Shown: piece after piece, positions 31,390 through 40,314 of the stretch
How positions within the stretch are numbered: the first letter of the stretch is position 1
Layout of the letters: every line of letters begins with the position of its first letter
Origin: Cytophagales bacterium
GTDB lineage: Bacteria > Bacteroidota > Bacteroidia > Cytophagales > Cyclobacteriaceae
Direction: 5' to 3'
Length of the DNA stretch: 50,125 bases
NCBI GenBank assembly: GCA_020402945.1
Contig: JADBYQ010000045.1
Location: 1 to 50,125 of the forward strand
Program-made: the position numbers and the translations under genes
The notes under the pieces: generated by a model
The model's database searches: none
Told to the model about the DNA's origin: nothing
What the model saw: the letters and a program-made list of their open reading frames with translations, nothing else

Positions 31390-33807
31390 ATGTGGACACG
31401 CATCGCTCAATTCATTATTAAGTTCAGGTTAACACTCATCGGAATTATCCTGCTCATCACCGTATTTATGGGCTACCATGCCACTAAAGTACAGATGAGT
31501 TATGACCTGGCTCGTACGGTGCCTTTAGATGACCCCGAAATGGTCTTTCTCCAGAAATTCAAAGCCCAGTTTGGGGAAGATGGCAACATCATAGCCGTTG
31601 GTTTGCGGGATAGTGCCATTTATACACTCGATAATTTCAATCGTTTTCGCGAGTTGAACAAAGCCATTCGTGAAATTCCAGGCGTAAATGATCTATTGAG
31701 TTTACCTGAAGTAAAAATCATTCGAAAAGACACGGCCAATACCCGTTTCTACTTAGACGGTCACTACCCGAAACAGATCAAAGATCAAGCCCAGCTCGAC
31801 AGCCTAATGGGAGCTATTCGGAACCAGAAGTTTTATATGGGGCAGATCGTTAATCAAGAGAATGGCGCAACCATGATGTTGATCTCGATCACCAAAGAAG
31901 TGATGAATTCGTCTAAGCGCATTGCGATGACAAAAGCCTTGGTTGAGTTGGGCGATCAGTTTGCAAAAGACACGGGCATTCAATTGCGATATGCGGGTCT
32001 TCCTTTCATTCGTGCGATGATGGCCACGGAGGTGAGAAAGGAAATGCAGATTTTCTTATACCTCTCCGCATTGGTAACGGGCGTTATCATGTTTTTCTTT
32101 TTTCGATCATTCCGCGCAGTGCTTTTTTCCATGATTATTATTGGAATTGTAGTGGTATGGGTGATGGGTACACTTTCTTTGTTTGGCTATAAAATCACCT
32201 TGTTGAGTGGATTGATTCCACCCGTTATTGTTACCATTGGAATAACGAATGCGATCTATCTCCTTAATAAATATCATTTAGAATTTGCCAAGCGCAGAAA
32301 CAAAGAAGAGGCCATTGCTGCGGTGGTGAACAAGATGGGCTTGGCCATGTTCCTTACCAACCTCACTGTTGCGATTGGCTTCTTGACATTACTTACAACA
32401 GATATTTTGGTGTTGCGCGAATTCGGGATTGTTGCTGGCATCAACATCATGGCGTTGTTTGTGGTGAGCCTGATTATGATACCCGGTATTTTTTCCTGGC
32501 TACCTGAGCCCACGCCAAAGCACTTGCGCCATCTCAATTTTAAAATACTAGGGTCGTTTTTAGCCTACGTTGATATCATTGTACATCGGTACCGCCCTGC
32601 CATTTATCTTACTTCTTTGGCTATTACGGTTGTCGCGGCATTTGGTATGTTGCGTCTGGAGTCGATCTCTTTTATGATGGATGATGTGCCTGAAGGAAGT
32701 CAGATCAAGAAAGACCTTCAATTTTTTGAAAGCAACTTCAGCGGGATACTGCCATTGGAGATCGAAGTAAATACGGGTAAGCGAAGGGGTGTTTTGAATA
32801 TTAAGAACCTAGAAAAAATAGATGAGTTTGAGAGTTTCATTGATTCGATATCCGTGGTGTCCCGCCCCGCGTCTGTTATTAGCTTGGTGAAAGCATCGAA
32901 GCAAGCCTTCTACAATTATAACCCGGCAAAGTATGCATTGCCAAGTAAGGCTGAGAGTGGCTATATTCTCCGCTACATGAAAGGTCAAACGGACAATACG
33001 GGTCTGTTAAAGTCTTTTGTAGATTCGACATTCACCAAAATGCGCATCTCCATGCAGATTGCAGATATCGGCTCTAAGCGGTTGGATTCTTTGGTACATG
33101 AGGTAATTGAGCCACGCATGAATCAAATTTTTGAGGGCACAAATATTCAGACAAGCGTAACGGGAACAACTAAGTTATTTATAAAGGGAAATAAATTTTT
33201 GATTGATAATTTGAAAGAGAGTTTGCTACTCGCTTTTATACTGATCACTTTGTCCATGGCTATGTTATTCGCCAATGTGCGCATGATCATCATTTCATTA
33301 GTGCCAAATGTGATTGCGTTGATGATTACGGCAGGGATCATGGGCTATTTGGGAATCCCCTTAAAGCCTAGCACTGCCTTGATTTTCAGCATTACATTTG
33401 GCATCTCCGTAGATAACTCTATTCGTTTTTTGGCGAAATATCGGCAGGAGCAATTGGCCAATGGATTCTTTGTTCCGGTTTCTGTTAGCGATAGTATTTT
33501 AGAGACAGGCAAGAGTATTATTTATACTTCCATTGTACTCTTTGCTGGTTTTATTTTATTTGCCTTTTCTTCTTTTGGGGGCACGATTGCCCTGGGAGTA
33601 CTTACTTCTACTACGCTAGTGATTTCGATGTTCACTAATCTCATTTTACTTCCTGCGCTCATTATGACTTTTGACAAACCTAAAAAATCAAAAGCAGAGA
33701 AGCTGCTGATCGATGATTTCGATCCTGGATTCTATGGTGAAGAAGAAGACGAAGCAATCGATCTATCCAAAATCAAAATACACGATAGGGCCGGTTCAGC
33801 CGAATGA
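31390..33807 (+). CDS. MMPL/RND family transporter (patched-like)
   Basis: 805 residues with two repeats of one plus five transmembrane helices and two periplasmic loops. Each repeat has a conserved helical start (FIIKFRLTLIGIILLITVFMG; YRPAIYLTSLAITVVAAFGML) and a sterol-sensing-like TM4 (GLIPPVIVTIGITNAIYLLNKYH; SITFGISVDNSIRFLAKYRQE). Such proteins export lipids or hopanoids. It is followed by the CPBP protease with a 4-bp overlap. No adaptor or TolC partner is adjacent, which fits the lipid-export branch rather than drug efflux. The acidic C-terminus (DPGFYGEEEDEAID) is cytoplasmic. Confidence 0.9.
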   Translation: MWTRIAQFIIKFRLTLIGIILLITVFMGYHATKVQMSYDLARTVPLDDPEMVFLQKFKAQFGEDGNIIAVGLRDSAIYTLDNFNRFRELNKAIREIPGVNDLLSLPEVKIIRKDTANTRFYLDGHYPKQIKDQAQLDSLMGAIRNQKFYMGQIVNQENGATMMLISITKEVMNSSKRIAMTKALVELGDQFAKDTGIQLRYAGLPFIRAMMATEVRKEMQIFLYLSALVTGVIMFFFFRSFRAVLFSMIIIGIVVVWVMGTLSLFGYKITLLSGLIPPVIVTIGITNAIYLLNKYHLEFAKRRNKEEAIAAVVNKMGLAMFLTNLTVAIGFLTLLTTDILVLREFGIVAGINIMALFVVSLIMIPGIFSWLPEPTPKHLRHLNFKILGSFLAYVDIIVHRYRPAIYLTSLAITVVAAFGMLRLESISFMMDDVPEGSQIKKDLQFFESNFSGILPLEIEVNTGKRRGVLNIKNLEKIDEFESFIDSISVVSRPASVISLVKASKQAFYNYNPAKYALPSKAESGYILRYMKGQTDNTGLLKSFVDSTFTKMRISMQIADIGSKRLDSLVHEVIEPRMNQIFEGTNIQTSVTGTTKLFIKGNKFLIDNLKESLLLAFILITLSMAMLFANVRMIIISLVPNVIALMITAGIMGYLGIPLKPSTALIFSITFGISVDNSIRFLAKYRQEQLANGFFVPVSVSDSILETGKSIIYTSIVLFAGFILFAFSSFGGTIALGVLTSTTLVISMFTNLILLPALIMTFDKPKKSKAEKLLIDDFDPGFYGEEEDEAIDLSKIKIHDRAGSAE

Positions 33808-34709
33808 CAGATATTTACAGAAAGCCACAAATAGAAAGCAATTGGTGGAGGCTTGTTCTTTACCTTTTTCTGGTTTTTATTATTGCATTGCTCTTTTTTA
33901 TTCCATTTGCTCCCTTTTTTTTGGATTTGATGCAAGAAGGCAGACGGGATGTCTTAGATAATAGTATTGCTTATACGACAGCGATGCAATTCGTGAATGT
34001 GGCAGGAGTTGTTGGCGCCTCTTGGCTAATGATTAAGGGGATTGAGTACAGAACTTTTTCTTTTTATCGATTCATATTTGAAGGAAAATCATTGTTAAAT
34101 GGTTTTACTATTGGCGCCATCATCATGGTGGTTTTTGCTTTCTTAGTTTATTTGCTGGGGATTATTGAATTTACATACGTGGGTTTCTCAATAAAATTAT
34201 TGGTTGGCCTTTTTATTTACTTATTTGTGGCGATAGGAGAGGAAGCCTTAGTAAGAGGATACATACTCACCAATCTTCAAGAGAGAATGGCGCCATTTTT
34301 TGCGTTGCTTTTTTCTTCCTTTTTTTTCGGGTTTATTCATGTCGGCAATGATCATTTCACATGGGTTGGCTTTGCAACCATCTTACTTGGTGGATTTTTG
34401 ATGGGATTATTGACCTTAAAGACGAATTCTATTTCAGCGGCCATTGGATTGCATTGGTCTTGGAATTTTGTACAAGGCTCCGTACTCGGATTTGCTGTAA
34501 GTGGGCATCAAGAATTCGGGATACTAAGGCCAACACCGCGCTCTTCCGATCTGCTCACAGGTGGTAAATTCGGTGCAGAAGGATCTCTTCTCCTTGTGAT
34601 TTTAAGTCTGCTAACAATAGGATTAGGTTGCTACTTCTTTGCTGACAGAAAGTTATTCTTCGGCTCAAAAAGAGATTTTGCCAACCCTGAATTTTCTGAA
34701 GTGAAGTAA
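33804..34709 (+). CDS. CPBP family intramembrane protease-like protein
   Basis: 301 residues with about eight transmembrane segments. The three CPBP/Abi motifs are present: GEEALVRGYIL (EExxxR), FGFIHVGNDH and HWSWNFVQG. Family members include Rce1-like glutamic proteases and proteins with no known protease activity. It overlaps the MMPL gene by 4 bp (ATGA). The last 25 codons (FFADRKLFFGSKRDFANPEF...) lie in a 99-bp segment that recurs at 36092-36190, and the opposite strand there reads as the C-terminus of the DUF4340 protein, so the end of this gene is an antisense overlap. Confidence 0.88.
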   Translation: MTDIYRKPQIESNWWRLVLYLFLVFIIALLFFIPFAPFFLDLMQEGRRDVLDNSIAYTTAMQFVNVAGVVGASWLMIKGIEYRTFSFYRFIFEGKSLLNGFTIGAIIMVVFAFLVYLLGIIEFTYVGFSIKLLVGLFIYLFVAIGEEALVRGYILTNLQERMAPFFALLFSSFFFGFIHVGNDHFTWVGFATILLGGFLMGLLTLKTNSISAAIGLHWSWNFVQGSVLGFAVSGHQEFGILRPTPRSSDLLTGGKFGAEGSLLLVILSLLTIGLGCYFFADRKLFFGSKRDFANPEFSEVK

Positions 34710-34800
34710 ACCGCAGGGTGCCATGAAGATATCAAGATCGCCTAGGCGGGAGAATCCACCGATAACCAGTACCCGGCAGTTAGTCAATGCAGTCAAAACA
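34631..34800 (-). pseudogene. 3' remnant of a DUF4340 gene (paralogue of 36091-37050)
   Basis: Read on the minus strand from about 34733 to the TAG at 34631, this segment encodes SSWHPAVYFTSENSGLAKSLF and then EPKNNFLSAKK, matching the end of the intact DUF4340 protein (SSWQPTIYFSSENSGLVKTLF, EPKKNFLIDKK). Changes are largely conservative. Upstream, similarity fades and a frame shift is needed. The host CPBP gene runs through it on the other strand. Confidence 0.75.
34632..34730. repeat. Left 99-bp direct repeat flanking the DUF4143 ATPase gene
   Basis: It matches 36092-36190 in the same orientation, ungapped, with 81 of 99 bases identical by my count. The repeats bracket about 1.4 kb that holds only the ATPase gene and its promoter. 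Confidence 0.85.
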
Positions 34801-34820
34801 CTATCAAAAATGGGCTTTAA

Positions 34821-34857
34821 TTAGACAAAAAGGCAATTTAATTGCATATTTGTCTAA
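34821..34857. promoter_or_regulatory. 37-bp palindrome in the ATPase promoter region
   Basis: Outer arms TTAGACAAA (34821-34829) and TTTGTCTAA (34849-34857) are perfect reverse complements; the core GCAATTTAATTGC (34833-34845) is itself a palindrome with the same centre (34839). Only two base pairs break the symmetry. The right arm overlaps a near -7 box (CATATTTG, 34845-34852). The ATG of the ATPase is 10 bp further on. Best read as an operator for an autoregulator or another dimeric repressor. Confidence 0.65.
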
Positions 34858-34866
34858 AATTGGTTC

Positions 34867-36024
34867 ATGATTAATAGGCATCTCTCTGCCAAAATAGTAA
34901 CGTTGCGGAAGCAGTTCCCTGTGTTAACTCTTACAGGCCCACGTCAAACGGGGAAAACTACGCTGCTAAAGTCCATTTACACCGATTTGCCTTATGTTAC
35001 GCTGGAGGATATCGACAATCGCAGCCAGGCGCTTGAAGACCCGCGCGGGTTTCTGGGCAATTTTCCCGATGGTATGGTACTCGATGAAGTACAGTATGCG
35101 CCTGATTTGTTCTCGTATCTACAGAGCATTGTCGATTCGAAAGACATACATGTGGTACTGTCGGGGTCGCAGAATTTCTTGCTTTCCGAAAAAATAAACC
35201 AAAGTTTGGCGGGCAGAACGGCTATTCTAAAACTGTTGCCGTTCTCTTTTGATGAATTAAAAAAGACAACCTACGAGCCGACCAATTGGGAGACGCAAGT
35301 GTTTAACGGAGGTTATCCGCGACTATATGCTAAAGGCATACACCCTACCGATTTTTATCCGGCTTATATCAACACCTACATTGAAAAAGATGTGCGACAA
35401 TTAAAGAATATTGAAAACCTGCATAGCTTTTCGCAATTTCTAAAACTTTGCGCAGGACGAACGGGGCAAGTACTCAATATACACGCATTGGCCAGCGATT
35501 CAGGCATTAGCCCCAATACAGCAAAAGCGTGGCTCTCTGTATTAGAGGCTAGTTATATCGTTCATTTTTTGCAACCGCACCATAAAAATTTTAACAAACG
35601 ACTTGTGAAGTCGCCCAAGCTCTATTTTTACGATACGGGTGTGGCATGTTCGTTGTTGGGCATTGAGAGCATCTCACAACTTACTACCCATTATTTGAAA
35701 GGTGGCCTGTTTGAAAACTTTATTATCAATGAGTTTATCAAGCGCAGGCTGAATGCCGGAAAAACACCGCATGTATTTTACTGGCTTAGCAAGGATCGAA
35801 AGGAAATTGACTTGCTAGTTGAGCACGATAGCCAGTTGGTACCTATTGAAATAAAATCGGGCAAGACACGCAACAGTAGTTACTTTTCAAATCTTCAATA
35901 CTGGCAGCACCTGAGCAATGAAGCCGTTGACAATCTAATAGTTGTCTATGGCGGAGACGATGACTTAAAGACACAATTAGGGAACTATGTAGGTTGGAGA
36001 AATACTGATGCCATTTTAAAATGA
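34867..36024 (+). CDS. ATPase with DUF4143 domain (AAA-type, accessory)
   Basis: 385 residues. The N-terminal AAA domain has Walker A GPRQTGKTTLL (24-34), Walker B VLDEVQYAP (71-79) and the sensor region VVLSGSQNFLLSEKINQSLAGR. A winged-helix-like segment follows (LNIHALASDSGISPNTAKAWLSVLEASYIV), then the DUF4143 C-terminal domain with SPKLYFYDTGVACSLLG and an end EIDLLVEHDSQLVPIEIKSG that resembles a PD-(D/E)xK nuclease core (D, ExK). These genes are scattered in Bacteroidota and often lie in variable regions; function is unknown. It has its own palindromic promoter and is flanked by direct repeats, unlike any neighbour, so it was probably acquired. Confidence 0.92.
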   Translation: MINRHLSAKIVTLRKQFPVLTLTGPRQTGKTTLLKSIYTDLPYVTLEDIDNRSQALEDPRGFLGNFPDGMVLDEVQYAPDLFSYLQSIVDSKDIHVVLSGSQNFLLSEKINQSLAGRTAILKLLPFSFDELKKTTYEPTNWETQVFNGGYPRLYAKGIHPTDFYPAYINTYIEKDVRQLKNIENLHSFSQFLKLCAGRTGQVLNIHALASDSGISPNTAKAWLSVLEASYIVHFLQPHHKNFNKRLVKSPKLYFYDTGVACSLLGIESISQLTTHYLKGGLFENFIINEFIKRRLNAGKTPHVFYWLSKDRKEIDLLVEHDSQLVPIEIKSGKTRNSSYFSNLQYWQHLSNEAVDNLIVVYGGDDDLKTQLGNYVGWRNTDAILK

Positions 36025-36090
36025 GTGTATTCTCTGGGTTCGATAACATTGAGCCGAACTGAATGGCCATCCTTTAAAGCATACACTGTT

Positions 36091-37050
36091 TTACTTCTTG
36101 TCTATCAAGAAATTTTTCTTCGGCTCAAAAAGAGTTTTTACTAACCCTGAATTTTCTGAGGAGAAATAAATCGTAGGCTGCCACGAAGATTTTAGTACCC
36201 AGTCGGTCGGCCTTTTCCAGCCCTCAACAGTAGCGATCACACCGGGTGCGCCTTTCAATTGGATCGATACATCCCCTTTACCCATCGCGAGAAACTCATC
36301 TGCGAAGCCATTGGCATTTTTGTATTCTAATTGAGATAGATAACTGTTGACCTTAATGGAGTCTGAAGCTTCAGCACCTATCCACCATCCATTGTCTTTC
36401 TTTGTCAGCACAAAGCTGCTATCGCCAGGATAGATAAATTGGATTTCTGTAATCTGTTCTTTCTTAATTCGTAAAAATGATTTGTCTCGCCAGTCGGTAT
36501 AGCTGCGATTGAAGGATGATTCCAAAAATCCTTCCACCGCATACACTTCGTTTTCGTTCGTCAGGCGGACATAAGTAAATATTCCGCCCGGATTGAATTG
36601 ACCATCCGAAGATTGGTTAAAGCCCACGCGCCCAACGTGAATATCTGCAACCACCACATCGCCTTTGTATAATTGAACGCGAGTGCTTGAATCGCCCACG
36701 CTATACTCATTCCATTTTTCTTTTTTCTTCGTAATCAGTCGCAATGGTTTTAAGTTGGCCAACGTTGCAATTGAATTATTGACCGATCCTTGTTCTGTGG
36801 GAGCGGTGCTTTTATCTTTTTTTGCAATCCATTTGTTCCCTTCTCGATTAAGAGCAATCTCCTTGCCCTTTTCCACTGCAGCAAACAGAAGCACCTTGTT
36901 TACTGCAGCGGTATCAACTTTCAGTAACTCTGTTCTCAGATTGCTTTGTCGCTTTGATGCGCGAAAGACCCTGGACAAAGCAAAAGTAGCAGTCAGCCCA
37001 ATTAAAACTCCGATTAAAATTTTGTTGTTAAGCTTCTTCATAATTCTCAC
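36091..37050 (-). CDS. DUF4340 domain-containing protein
   Basis: 319 residues. A membrane anchor near the N-terminus (ILIGVLIGLTATFALSRVF, about 10-28) is followed by the DUF4340 body: LLKVDTAAVNKVLLFAAVEKGKEIALNREGNKWIAKKD at the start and the repeated tryptophan-containing motif later (TEIQFIYPGDSSFVLTKKDNGWWIG). It overlaps the GldG gene by 23 bp; a second Met (37041) is an equally plausible start. DUF4340 proteins are regularly encoded after GldG-type and ABC-2 genes, so this protein is taken to be a periplasmic or membrane-facing part of that transporter. Function unknown. Confidence 0.85.
   Translation of the reverse strand: MRIMKKLNNKILIGVLIGLTATFALSRVFRASKRQSNLRTELLKVDTAAVNKVLLFAAVEKGKEIALNREGNKWIAKKDKSTAPTEQGSVNNSIATLANLKPLRLITKKKEKWNEYSVGDSSTRVQLYKGDVVVADIHVGRVGFNQSSDGQFNPGGIFTYVRLTNENEVYAVEGFLESSFNRSYTDWRDKSFLRIKKEQITEIQFIYPGDSSFVLTKKDNGWWIGAEASDSIKVNSYLSQLEYKNANGFADEFLAMGKGDVSIQLKGAPGVIATVEGWKRPTDWVLKSSWQPTIYFSSENSGLVKTLFEPKKNFLIDKK
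36092..36190. repeat. Right 99-bp direct repeat flanking the DUF4143 ATPase gene
   Basis: Same orientation as 34632-34730. On the minus strand it encodes the last residues of the intact DUF4340 protein; on the plus strand it still reads as a CPBP-like C-terminus (FFGSKRVFTNPEFSEEK, then TAA), although no CPBP gene precedes it here. Confidence 0.85.
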
Positions 37051-38545
37051 TCATCCATTTGTAACGTCTCATTTTATTACGCTGTGAACGATAGATACCG
37101 TAGCCCAGCGCCAGCAAAATGGGCAAAAAGAAATTTCCATACTTTAACAAAGTCTTGGTGGAGTCTTCCAGCACTTCAATCGGGCGTGAAGTAGCACCTT
37201 TTGTTCGCAAAGAAATCAGCCCCGTATCATCCGAAAGCCAATCGATTCCATTCACCAACAGGTTTACATTGTCTGGGGAAAGTTGACGGGCTTTGTCGTT
37301 GGCTCCATTAATAGGGAAATCACCATCGCCAATCACAATCATTTTTGATCTTGTATTTCCCGATAACTTTCCTTCGATGGCCGCAGCCACAACCAACCCA
37401 TTTTGAGGGAAATCATTTTGAGTCCATTGTTTTTGGAGTTCAAAATAAACAGGTGCCCGTAGCGCGTTCGATTGCTCAGAAGAGAATGCCAGCGCGGTAA
37501 ATTTTTTGGTGGTATCTCCTGAGTACTTTATTGTACTTGCAAACTGAAGAATAACACTCTCAATTCCCTTTACCGAAGGATGATTGGAGAACCGAGAGAC
37601 TACAGGGATGTAGGGAAATTGAATCTGTTGCTGCAACATACCGAACGAAGTTTGTTGTTGCATCGTCACCGACCCACATTTTGTGTCGATCACAAAATTG
37701 TCTTCAACTTCAATTCCTTTCGCAAGTAGCCATTGCTCTAGTCCAGTATTCACAGCGCTTCCAGTTGCATTTTGAAAGTTACCGTCTACACGATTGATAG
37801 CGACCAGCACACGTCCCCCTCGGGCAACAAAGCTTTCTATCTTCTGAAAATGAGAAGATGGAATTGTGTCCGTTGGGCGAATGATCACAAGTGTTTTTGC
37901 TGTAGGAGCAATATCCGTTGTATCACTGAGCGTTACTGCTTGAGTCGTGTACAAGATATCAAGACTTTGCCGAGCTTGGGCTAACTCGTTAAGAGCGGGT
38001 TCTCCGTGTCCCTGCAAAAAGCCAATGATCGGTTTTTCTTTAACAGACAATTTTTTGATAGCCGTTGATAACGCATATTCCATGGCTGCTCCTGGCTGAA
38101 TGAAGGGAATCACTTCTTGACCGGAACCCAGTAAAACCAAAGCACCCATGAATGCTTTTTGTTGCTTCACTTGATCCTTCTCTCGCACGTTGATCATCAC
38201 AGTGCGAATGCCATTTTTGTTCGCCTCCTGTTCGATGGATTCTTTTTCGCTTGGATTAATGAACTCATAAACCACTTTTCCATCTGATCGATTCGAATAC
38301 TCGATTAGCATTTCCTGAAAATCCTGACGCGTTTTAGCTACATCGGGTGGAAGGTTTTGAGAGAAGTAGGCTTTTACTGTGACAGGATCTTCCAGGTCAT
38401 CGATGATTTCGCTGGTTGCTTCACTGAGTGTGTATTCACCATCTTCAGTAAAATCAAAACGCAAATGAAATTCATTGCTAACAAAATTGATGGCAACGAT
38501 GATGAGTAGAAGTAGTCCTAGGCTGGTATATAATTTCTTGTGCAT
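37028..38545 (-). CDS. GldG family protein (ABC-associated substrate/auxiliary subunit)
   Basis: 505 residues. One N-terminal transmembrane helix (LYTSLGLLLLIIVAINFV, 5-22) and a second near the C-terminus (FFLPILLALGYGIYRSQRNKMRR) flank a large extracytoplasmic part with the GldG/DUF4350 architecture: RFDFTEDGEYTLSEAT, EDPVTVKAYFSQNLP, the Rossmann-like core GFLQGHGEPALNELAQARQ, and FVARGGRVLVAINRVDG. In Flavobacterium GldA, GldF and GldG form an ABC transporter needed for gliding; whether this copy serves gliding cannot be told from sequence. It starts 11 bp after the permease stop. Confidence 0.88.
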   Translation of the reverse strand: MHKKLYTSLGLLLLIIVAINFVSNEFHLRFDFTEDGEYTLSEATSEIIDDLEDPVTVKAYFSQNLPPDVAKTRQDFQEMLIEYSNRSDGKVVYEFINPSEKESIEQEANKNGIRTVMINVREKDQVKQQKAFMGALVLLGSGQEVIPFIQPGAAMEYALSTAIKKLSVKEKPIIGFLQGHGEPALNELAQARQSLDILYTTQAVTLSDTTDIAPTAKTLVIIRPTDTIPSSHFQKIESFVARGGRVLVAINRVDGNFQNATGSAVNTGLEQWLLAKGIEVEDNFVIDTKCGSVTMQQQTSFGMLQQQIQFPYIPVVSRFSNHPSVKGIESVILQFASTIKYSGDTTKKFTALAFSSEQSNALRAPVYFELQKQWTQNDFPQNGLVVAAAIEGKLSGNTRSKMIVIGDGDFPINGANDKARQLSPDNVNLLVNGIDWLSDDTGLISLRTKGATSRPIEVLEDSTKTLLKYGNFFLPILLALGYGIYRSQRNKMRRYKWMSENYEEA

Positions 38546-38556
38546 AACAGTTCAAC

Positions 38557-39279
38557 TTAAGAAAGGTTTCTTTTAGTGAGCGATGACTCGGACAAGAGCA
38601 ACCCCACACATACAATTGAAATAAAATAGATCAAATCACGCGTATCGACTACTCCTCTGGAGATACTCTCAAAATGAGTAGACAAACTAAGCTGATTAAA
38701 AATCTCGCCAACAATACCCTGCACATTACCGGCTAACACGCCAAATATGATGTGAAAGAAAAGACCAATGAATAAAGCCGTCAGAAATGCAACAATTTGG
38801 TTATTGGTAATGCTGCTCGCATACAACCCAATGCTCACATAACTGGCGCTAATCAGCAGCAGACCTAGATACCCGCAAATTACTTCGCCCTGATCAAGAT
38901 TACCAATATTTGCCAACGTGATTACATAGGGAAGGGTAAAAACCAGTGCAACAACAACCAATAGTAAGGCGGCCAAAAATTTACCAATTACTACTTGCCG
39001 GTCGGTAACTGCCTTGGTCAATAACAATTCAATAGTACCTGTCTTTCTTTCTTCGGCCAGCAAACGCATAGTGAGCGCTGGAATAAAAAAGAAGAGCGAC
39101 CAATAGGCAATATTGAAAAATCCACGCAACGTAGTCTGCCCGACTAAAAAGATATCGTTGCCATACATCCAGGTAAAGAACCCGCTGAACCCAAGGAAAA
39201 GCGTCAATAAAATATAGGCGATCAAGGAATCAAAAAATGATCCCAGTTCTTTGTTTGCAATAATCCAAATCGTCCTCAT
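38557..39279 (-). CDS. ABC-2 type permease (GldF-like)
   Basis: 240 residues, close to the size of GldF. Six hydrophobic segments and the start WIIANKELGSFFDSLIAYILLTLF match ABC-2 permeases of the NosY/GldF class; the region LRLLAEERKTGTIELLLTKAVTDRQVVIGKFLAA is a common motif of this class. It starts one base after the ATPase stop and is 11 bp before GldG, so the four genes form a tight operon. Confidence 0.9.
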   Translation of the reverse strand: MRTIWIIANKELGSFFDSLIAYILLTLFLGFSGFFTWMYGNDIFLVGQTTLRGFFNIAYWSLFFFIPALTMRLLAEERKTGTIELLLTKAVTDRQVVIGKFLAALLLVVVALVFTLPYVITLANIGNLDQGEVICGYLGLLLISASYVSIGLYASSITNNQIVAFLTALFIGLFFHIIFGVLAGNVQGIVGEIFNQLSLSTHFESISRGVVDTRDLIYFISIVCVGLLLSESSLTKRNLS

Positions 39280-39280
39280 C

Positions 39281-40210
39281 TCAATTCATCGTTAAGTTTC
39301 TGAATACATCTTCTAATCGGGTTTCCAGCGGAATCATTTCGGTGATCACCCAATTTTTTTCTGCGCAAAGTTTAAATACCGCTCGGGTAGATGACAATCC
39401 AGATTTGCTTTGAATTTCAAATCGATTCATGGCAACATCAGTAAGGTGTACTTTTGACACGTTGCTCAACTGAACCAATGCTTTCTGAATTTCAGCCGCG
39501 GCTCCGTCCTCAATCCTGACTTTTAGTAATTCCGTTCCAGTTGCCTGCTTGCGCAATGTTTCAGAAGTGCCATCGGCCACAATTCTTCCTTTGTTAATAA
39601 TGAGGATTCGGTCGCAGGTAGCTTCCACTTCTGGTAGGATATGAGTGCTTAGGATAACCGTTTTTTCTTTTCCTATTTCGCGAATCAATTTTCGGATTTC
39701 CACAATTTGATTGGGGTCAAGGCCGGTAGTCGGCTCGTCTAGCACCAATATTTCAGGATCGTGGATTAACGCCTGTGCAAGCCCTACCCGTTGACGATAC
39801 CCTTTCGATAGCTCACCAATTTTTTTATGTTTCTCAGCATTGAGGCCACACACGCTCACCATTTTGCGGATACGTTCGTTGATCATACCTTTCTCCACCC
39901 CCTGCAAAGCAGCGCAGAAACCTAGGTATTCAATCACCGGCATGTCCAGGTAGAGTGGATTGTTTTCTTGCAGATAGCCGATGTGTCTTTTGATTTCGTC
40001 CCCTGACTCCTGCAACTTTTTTCCACCTATGAAAATAGTTCCATCACCTACTGAGAGATAGCCCGTGATCATTTTCATGGTAGTGCTTTTGCCGGCTCCA
40101 TTCGGCCCCAAAAAGCCCAGGATTTCTCCGGCTTTCACCTCAAACGATATGTTATCTACTGCACGCTGAGCACCATACCGCTTAGAGAGGTTTTCAATTT
40201 TGATGTCCAT
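39281..40210 (-). CDS. ABC transporter ATP-binding protein (GldA-like)
   Basis: 309 residues. Walker [15 protein letters not shown]-loop YLQENNPLY, signature [23 protein letters not shown], Walker [16 protein letters not shown] and the switch His in [17 protein letters not shown] are all intact. The C-terminal 80 residues match the DUF4162-type tail of this ABC class. It powers the adjacent permease; the transported substrate is not known. It is the first gene of the operon. Confidence 0.92.
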   Translation of the reverse strand: MDIKIENLSKRYGAQRAVDNISFEVKAGEILGFLGPNGAGKSTTMKMITGYLSVGDGTIFIGGKKLQESGDEIKRHIGYLQENNPLYLDMPVIEYLGFCAALQGVEKGMINERIRKMVSVCGLNAEKHKKIGELSKGYRQRVGLAQALIHDPEILVLDEPTTGLDPNQIVEIRKLIREIGKEKTVILSTHILPEVEATCDRILIINKGRIVADGTSETLRKQATGTELLKVRIEDGAAAEIQKALVQLSNVSKVHLTDVAMNRFEIQSKSGLSSTRAVFKLCAEKNWVITEMIPLETRLEDVFRNLTMN

Positions 40211-40314
40211 ACAATTTTTTAATTAGAGATTGACAGATTATTCAATCCCATTTCGAGGTGCAAAAATATATTTTAGTTGAAAAAAGAAAAGAAGAAAGTA
40301 AATTTTTTTGAATC

